A stretch of 64,000 bases of DNA from Dryococelus australis. Taxonomy: Eukaryota > Arthropoda > Insecta > Phasmatodea > Phasmatidae. Where the stretch lies: assembly GCA_029891345.1 (NCBI GenBank), contig CM056993.1:231099765-231163764 (forward strand), read 5' to 3'. Below the pieces are notes generated by a model, which ran no database searches, was not told the DNA's origin, and saw only the letters and a program-made list of their open reading frames with translations. Shown here piece by piece: positions 58,450 to 64,000 of the stretch (the stretch's first letter is position 1; every line of letters begins with the position of its first letter). Position numbers and translations under genes: made by a program.

Positions 58450-59088
58450 TGTGTTGTGTTGCAGATAAGTTTCCCAGGGTTGTTTTTTATATATTCGTTA
58501 TTATTTAGTTTCTTTACACGTTTTGGTTTGTTTTTCTCTCTTTTCCTTTCTATTTATTACTTCGTTAACAACGCTTCTATTGTTTCGATGAAGAAAGGTA
58601 CATGAACGCTCTACACTCATAGTAGATTTATGTTCTTTGTTATAGAAAAATTTTGAAAGACAACAGTGCAAAAAGATAGAACATTCTATGTAGCTTTATT
58701 GCTTAGTAAGCTGCATGTGGGTATGTCTATATGAGTGATATAAAACATAATTTTTGTAAATGGATGATGTTTAAAGCGCGGCAGCTTTCAATCGAGACAA
58801 CTGAACTCTTCAGATGATTTCCTTGAACTACATGATATAGAAATGCGAAATATAAATCATTAAAGCTTTCCGTTTGTAATGTCGCGGTGTTACGGCGTTA
58901 CTGTTGCTGCAGTAGTTAATATAACGAACATGGTACACTAGCGCCGATTACCCTCCTTTATGAACGACTCGGTATCACCTCCTTTTTCCTTTCTGCACCC
59001 TGTCTCCTTATCCCCTCTTTATTGTATGACATCACCTTTTCATAGTCTCAGGTTTTAAATTTTAATTTGGCACTCTCTTCTCCTACAG
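58450..59088. other. No gene recognised
   Basis: Mixed-composition sequence, with AT content lower near 58900-59080. No gene is recognised. Confidence 0.3.
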
Positions 59089-59228
59089 GCCTTCATCACG
59101 ACACATTGTATGTCGCCGCCTTCGTCGCCCAACTTCTGGCAGCATTGTACTACGACATGAGCTCCGAAATCATCTATTTGTGTGGCACGGCGACGACAAT
59201 TTACATCGGCGAATTAACGTCATATTGA
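59089..59228 (+). other. Possible short exon, weak
   Basis: A polypyrimidine tract and AG (cactctcttctcctacag) are followed by a frame reading LHHDTLYVAAFVAQLLAALY, then YDMSSEIIYLCGTATTIYIG, with TGA at 59226-59228. The text has a hydrophobic helix-like segment and unusually even codon use for the region. No 5' exon or domain is seen. Chance is quite possible. Confidence 0.2.
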
Positions 59229-59229
59229 A

Positions 59230-60700
59230 TATGTTTTTATCTATTTGAATTAGAACTTTAAAGCCGGAGATAGGGTGGAATAATTGTGGTGAGTTGTGGA
59301 CAGTTTCTGATACTTATTCCTTAATAGTCACTTAGAGTAGTTCTAGTTGTGCGCTTCTAGTTGTGCTTCTCAGACGTGCAGAAATAAAATTGTAAATCTT
59401 AGGGGTTTTTGGAAGATCTTTTAGTGATTTACTTGAGCTTATTTTATTATAGTTATATGTGTGTATTTTGGTTTACGAGTTTGGCTTACTATGTTTGCAA
59501 CTGCCGCCCCATTTGTTTCCGCCCAGCTAGAATGGCATGATATTCGCGTCCACAGCTCGCCGCAATTTGTGCTTATTTCAACTGTGTGCGTGTTACAAAG
59601 TGTTTCATGACATATGGCTGTAATGGGCAGCCTTTTGATTCAGCCGCCTCTCTGTTGAGTAAGTTTTAATAGAATTTTTTTATATTCATTTTTAAATAGT
59701 ATTTTTACTATGAAGTGCCTTATCGGGCTTTTCGCCGCCGCTTTACGGCTGTACGAATTGTGCCTGTTATCAGTACATAATTTTGACTGCAGTTCATATG
59801 ATGCTACATCGGTTTTTTTTGGACTAATGCAATTTAAATGTGAAACAATTTAAAGAGTGTTTGTTACTCCAGTAAATGTTAGTGACGTGCATGCGCACAT
59901 AACTGAATTACCTACGCACGATCTTTTAAGCCCTATTGTCATTCTCCTTTGTAACTAAGTTAAAGGGGTTTTGAAGTTAAAATATTGTCATGTTTCACTT
60001 AATATTGCGTTGGTTGTGATCAAGACGAACCACATATCTCACCAAGACTTTTAGCTGGTTTGTGAGCAAGGCTAACATATTACCGCGTCATTGGTACTTT
60101 CTTGGGTATTTTAATGTATTTTGGTGTGACATTAATTATAGCTTACAGCTGTTTGAACTAATGCACCTGCATGTAATTCTAGTCAAAGCTAATATCAGTT
60201 GAACTTGTAAGTAACAATCTTGCTGAGAAGTATGTTAATAATTTGAGTAATTCTGATTATTGGCATGACATGTTTGTGCATAAGCATTAAATACGCAACA
60301 TTTTAATTACATCTTGTATCTTTATATATTAACATCTGCGATAGTCAGTGGCCTATCCTTAATAGATTGAAAATATATGCCAATTTGGTACATTTTATGA
60401 ATATCGCGGCAAATTCCATTGTCTAAGAGTAAAAATATACGAGTGATCAGTCATAATTATTTAAATGAATTTAATAGAAAGGGCAATGTGCGTTTTTAAA
60501 CATTCTTACCATCTTGTCAATATTGCTTCATTATATCATCTAATGCAAATTCTGTCAAATTCAAATTGATTAAAATGAACCGAATAAATATAGAATCTAG
60601 GGAAAAATATTATAGTGTTGTTGTTTTTTTCTTGTAATCCTTTGCAATTTTGTGAGTAGTAGGGTTTGGCCAATTCTGGCGCAAGAACGCGAGGCGTCGG
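59230..60700. other. No gene recognised
   Basis: AT-rich sequence with no repeats or frames of note. Confidence 0.3.
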
Positions 60701-61448
60701 ATTCGAATTCACCCAGCCGTCATATTATGTCACCCGTCCGCCATCTTGGATGTCATTGTCTTCAACCGTGACCTTTTACCTTGACCATGACCATTACCTC
60801 GAGGAAATTTGACTCAAAAAAGATTAAAATTTTTAAATAAAATCTTCAATAATCCCAAAAAAATATAAAAAAAACTCTGGGAAATATTCCAAAAAAATGT
60901 ATAATAAAAATTATTAAAAGGATTCTCAGAAAATGCCATTATTTTCCAGAGAGGAGATAGGGATCAGTGACTCTGGTGAGTTTGGAGTAAAATGACTGGG
61001 ATCAGTGACTACGAGTCAGAGGAGAATGACATTTGACCTTGAACTTTCACAATGAAAATGCAAAAATCCAAAAAAATTCAAAAGAATTCACAAATAATTC
61101 CAAAAAATTCTCAAAAATTTATTAATATAATGTATGATTAAAATTCTTTAAAATGATTAATATTTATTTAAAAAGTATTAAAAATTAAAATAAACATTTC
61201 CGAAGGTCACCCTAACACCACAATTAGTCACTTTCGTTCCATCTCTAGCAGACGACTGACTTCCTCACCCACACGGGGAGTGTGGGTGAGGAAGTCAGTC
61301 GTCACATATACACATGCCGTCCTTTTGATTTTTTCGTTCATTTGTTTATACATTACTGGAGGCCACCATCTTGGTGACGACCAACATCTTGGTAGGCAAC
61401 TACCATCTTGATGGAAATTACCCATTTGCCATGTTGGAAGCCAATGAC
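60701..61448. repeat. Dispersed repeat with catcttgg and tgaccttgac words
   Basis: The words ccgccatcttggatgtc, aaccgtgacc, gaccatgacc and three catcttggt-type words at about 20-bp spacing (61368-61425) recur, with duplicated gggatcagtgact. It probably belongs to one decayed repeat together with 61449-61800. Confidence 0.45.
61251..61303. repeat. Perfect 24-bp-stem hairpin with 5-nt loop
   Basis: The left arm is 61251-61274 (starting gacgactgac) and the right arm is 61280-61303 (ending cagtcgtc), with loop gggga. There are no mismatches over 24 bp. Inner stem text is cacccacac/gtgtgggtg. No other copy is seen in the window. Confidence 0.9.
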
Positions 61449-61800
61449 CATGACCTTGACCCCATGACCTCGAATGATGTGGAAACGCCAACATTCAAGA
61501 AAAAATTACTTAAAAGACAACAAGCATGATACATTACTAACTATCAACACCATATTTGATGCAGACTACCTCGACCTTGACCCCATGACCTTGAATGAAC
61601 TGGAAAACATAAAATCATAAAATACATAAAAGTCAACAAGCGTATGGCGTTACAGAATACTACCTCCATATTACATGCAGGCTACCTTAGTCTTGACACA
61701 ATATCCTTGAATAACCTCGAAAGCAAAAACAGTGTAAAATATGTATGCAAAGAGGCAGAAGCTAGACGAGACGATCTACCTTTCATGTCAGCTGCTGTCT
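61449..61800. repeat. 118-bp tandem repeat, about 2.7 copies
   Basis: Units start near 61451, 61569 and 61688 with gaccttgaccccatgacct, gaccttgaccccatgacctt and a diverged tagtcttgacacaatatcc. Each has ataaaa/aaaagtcaacaagc-like text and an ...gcagRctacc end. Confidence 0.6.
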
Positions 61801-62143
61801 AACTAAACCTTTCAGCTTACCACCCTACTGAATATAATATACGAATATGAAAGTCTTATGGCATCATATTGACTTTGAACCAATCGTACTGCTCCACTAA
61901 TACACTGTCCAGATACCGTCCAGCCAATCACGTGGGGTGGAGCAGCTAAAGATTGGTGGAAGGATTGGGATTGTGTTAGTGGTGCTACCAGCGGCCACAG
62001 AGCCGATTTTAGTTGCTGAGAAACACTTTATAGCTGTGAGGGATAAAAGAATTCGACACAAAAATAATAGACAAATATATTATTTTATAATAATTTATTA
62101 TTATTTTGTACTTACACTTTCAGAATAAAGCACTTCGTCACAT
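61801..62143. other. No gene recognised
   Basis: Short plus-strand frame at 61937-62128 with no known domain. A TTATTATT-rich stretch lies at 62080-62110. Confidence 0.3.
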
Positions 62144-62886
62144 CATCTTATATAACCCCGATCCTTTATTTCGCTTATGATCGAAACCACCTCCTTCATG
62201 GTCGAGTAATCCCCTCGTTGTTGCTTATCGAGCAAAGATCTAAGTCTGTATACAAATTTTGTTGGGATCTTCGGTAAACATATCGTCAGCATAATCAGCG
62301 TCTTCTGCCTTCTTCGCATCACTTGTCGAAAGCAACTCGTTGGGGAAATGTGTGGGACCGTCGAGCGAATAATCATCGTCTTCACCACTATCACTGTCGT
62401 CATAGTCATCATCAATGATCGTCTTCGCTTCCTGATTCACCCTCAATATCAAGTTTACTTTTCTTTGTAGCGGGAGTTGTATGTTAATTAGTATTAAGAG
62501 CTGGTGATGGTTTATTTTGATGGTAGCCGTAGTTATCATGCACACGCCTTGCAAGTGTACATCCTGCACAAACCGACTCAGTCACTCCGTCTCTAGCAGT
62601 AACTGTCTCCTCAAAGTCGTCTGCTGAAACAGGGCCCATCGATGTAGCAGGAGTTATAAACGACATCACTTGCCGGCTCCCAGTTGACGTACCCTTGCAG
62701 ATCTGACATCCTGGCATGTCTGCGAGCGGTGCAGTGGGGTAAGCGATGCCAGGGGGGACGACATGTGCGCGCAGGTCTGACAGTGCTATCGGCTATTCCA
62801 GCTACGGCGGGCTCAGTTGTATGTAAAGCAATGGAGGACGCAGGATGTTTGCAGAGGCATGGAAAAGTTATCCCCAGTGTTGCCAA
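62144..62886 (-). pseudogene. Degraded coding region of unknown family (acidic and CxxC segments)
   Basis: Several minus-strand frames lie in order. The first part has MPGCQICKGTSTGSRQVMSF and, about 55 residues further, VCAGCTLARRVHD, two CxxC pairs that could bind zinc. The next part has a strongly acidic stretch (DDDYDDSDSGEDDDYSL), and the last reads VYRLRSLLDKQQRGDYSTMK then EVVSIISEI before a stop. Successive parts are in different frames, so at least two frameshifts or splice breaks exist. The region has higher GC and conserved-looking text. I do not recognise the family. It could be a transposon-borne regulatory gene or a host pseudogene. Confidence 0.35.
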
Positions 62887-64000
62887 AGTTCACTTACCCA
62901 CAATCACAATATCCATGAACGGCCACATATCATAAAAATGACACAACTAAAATACTACGTAGTTTGTAACACTCGGTGCAATGTCGCATAAATTCATTTA
63001 TGCGTACATTTTAAAAAAGTATAACTAAACAGTATCTTTAGGCCAATGCATTTAATTTGAAACTATAGAGACGTTGTATAGCTTCATGTGCTCAAAGTCG
63101 TGATAATGGGTGTTTATTTATAGTGGACTTTCCCGTGGTATAAAGGAAGCGTACACACAAATGATATAAAACAAGAAATAAAATAATATATATTGAACAA
63201 TGCCGCCGCTATGAAATATCACACTATACAGAGTAATGTCCATCGACTTTACAAATTCCACCCTATTAACCTGCGTGTAAGCATTCTTGCTGACTTTAAT
63301 GGCTGTGTATGTGAATTGTGGTCTGCATACCCCCCTGGGTGTTCAAATTATACAGCCCACGCACATCGCAGTAAACCATTGAACGTTTGTGTAAAAAGGT
63401 TGTAATTGCCATGTTGGTTTATGTATTATTTCTAGAATTCCGATTCATGTGCAAAAGTAATGCCACCTTTAAATATGTTTTCCCAAATAATTCTGGCTTC
63501 GGCAGCGCGGTGTAATCGCTGCAAAAATATTTATGTAGCCTTTATGATAAAATAATTGTTTGTACTAAATTAACAGTCTGTAATAAATTTTCGTATATGA
63601 TTTATGCCAGCAAATGTTTTCCAAACGCAACGTTTATTAAGAGAAATTGAGTTCTCGATTATGAAACAAAACATGGGAATATATGTAGTCGTATTTGAAA
63701 ATCATTAAAAACTAAAACATTAACAGGTTAATATACGTGCCTGCCAAATTACTAAACAAACAGTTTCGAAACTAACGTTATCGTTAAGTAGATTTGTTTG
63801 TTGTGGTTAAAGTTACGTTCACACGTACTTGCTCAAGAAGGTGCAGGTTCGATTTCCCGTTGTAGCCTATTTGTTTTAGATATAATATATATAATAATCT
63901 TTGTATTACAGTTATGGTACAAATAAAGATATTTCCGACAGCATATTGTATTTTTACATTCGATATTTACCAATGTAATTGAAATACAAGCGTAACTGTA
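62887..64000. other. No gene recognised
   Basis: AT-rich sequence. A tRNA-like B-box word (gcaggttcgatttcccg) lies near 63842, at the head of the last 150 bp. Confidence 0.3.

Overview
The window reads as intergenic, transposon-filled DNA of an insect. It is AT-rich, and it carries tRNA-derived SINEs with A and B boxes, TA-flanked MITEs, Tc1/mariner, pogo, Copia, Gypsy and Jockey remnants, and a large virus-like element. No intact cellular gene is recognisable. A large polyneopteran-type genome (for example a stick insect or a relative) would fit, but the species cannot be fixed from this sequence. Almost every protein-coding trace is broken.

The main structure is a nested insertion. A 5'-truncated Jockey-type retrotransposon (11455-12062, continued at 27954-28135) is split by an element of about 15.8 kb (12068-27911). 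That element has long, diverged inverted arms: left 12068-14961, right 26136-27911. Between the arms lie two divergent gene blocks of Polinton/Maverick (adintovirus-like) type. The minus-strand block holds a retroviral-type integrase, four small unknown frames and a packaging ATPase. The plus-strand block holds a minor-capsid-like frame, a major-capsid-like frame and an uncharacterised 170-residue frame. No DNA polymerase B or protease was recognised. The 20.3-26.1 kb part of the interior has been filled by later SINE, MITE and transposase insertions.

Layout: 0-5.6 kb holds a MITE, a SINE, a Gypsy remnant and a tandem array of tRNA 5' halves. 8.7-11.3 kb is a pogo-like DNA transposon. 11.4-28.1 kb is the nested Jockey/Polinton structure. 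28.2-29.2 kb is a hairpin-rich region with a 273-bp direct duplication whose stem-loop keeps its pairing between copies. 29.5-38.9 kb holds MITEs, a cysteine-rich 25-residue repeat and two minisatellites. 38.9-46.3 kb is mostly featureless apart from one SINE. 46.4-47.9 kb holds a Copia remnant beside an insect retroviral envelope fragment. 51.2-53.3 kb holds a SINE with a clear target-site duplication and a Tc1 element. 57.5-58.4 kb is a 60-bp minisatellite. 61.25 kb has a perfect 24-bp-stem hairpin. 62.1-62.9 kb holds a degraded coding region of unknown family.

Four interspersed families recur here: SINE A (three copies), SINE B (three copies), a TA-flanked MITE with two internal subfamilies (five copies plus one end fragment), and a tRNA-like-headed repeat (three copies at 24.4-25.6 kb). 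Boundaries given without an ORF or an alignable end are approximate and were read by eye.
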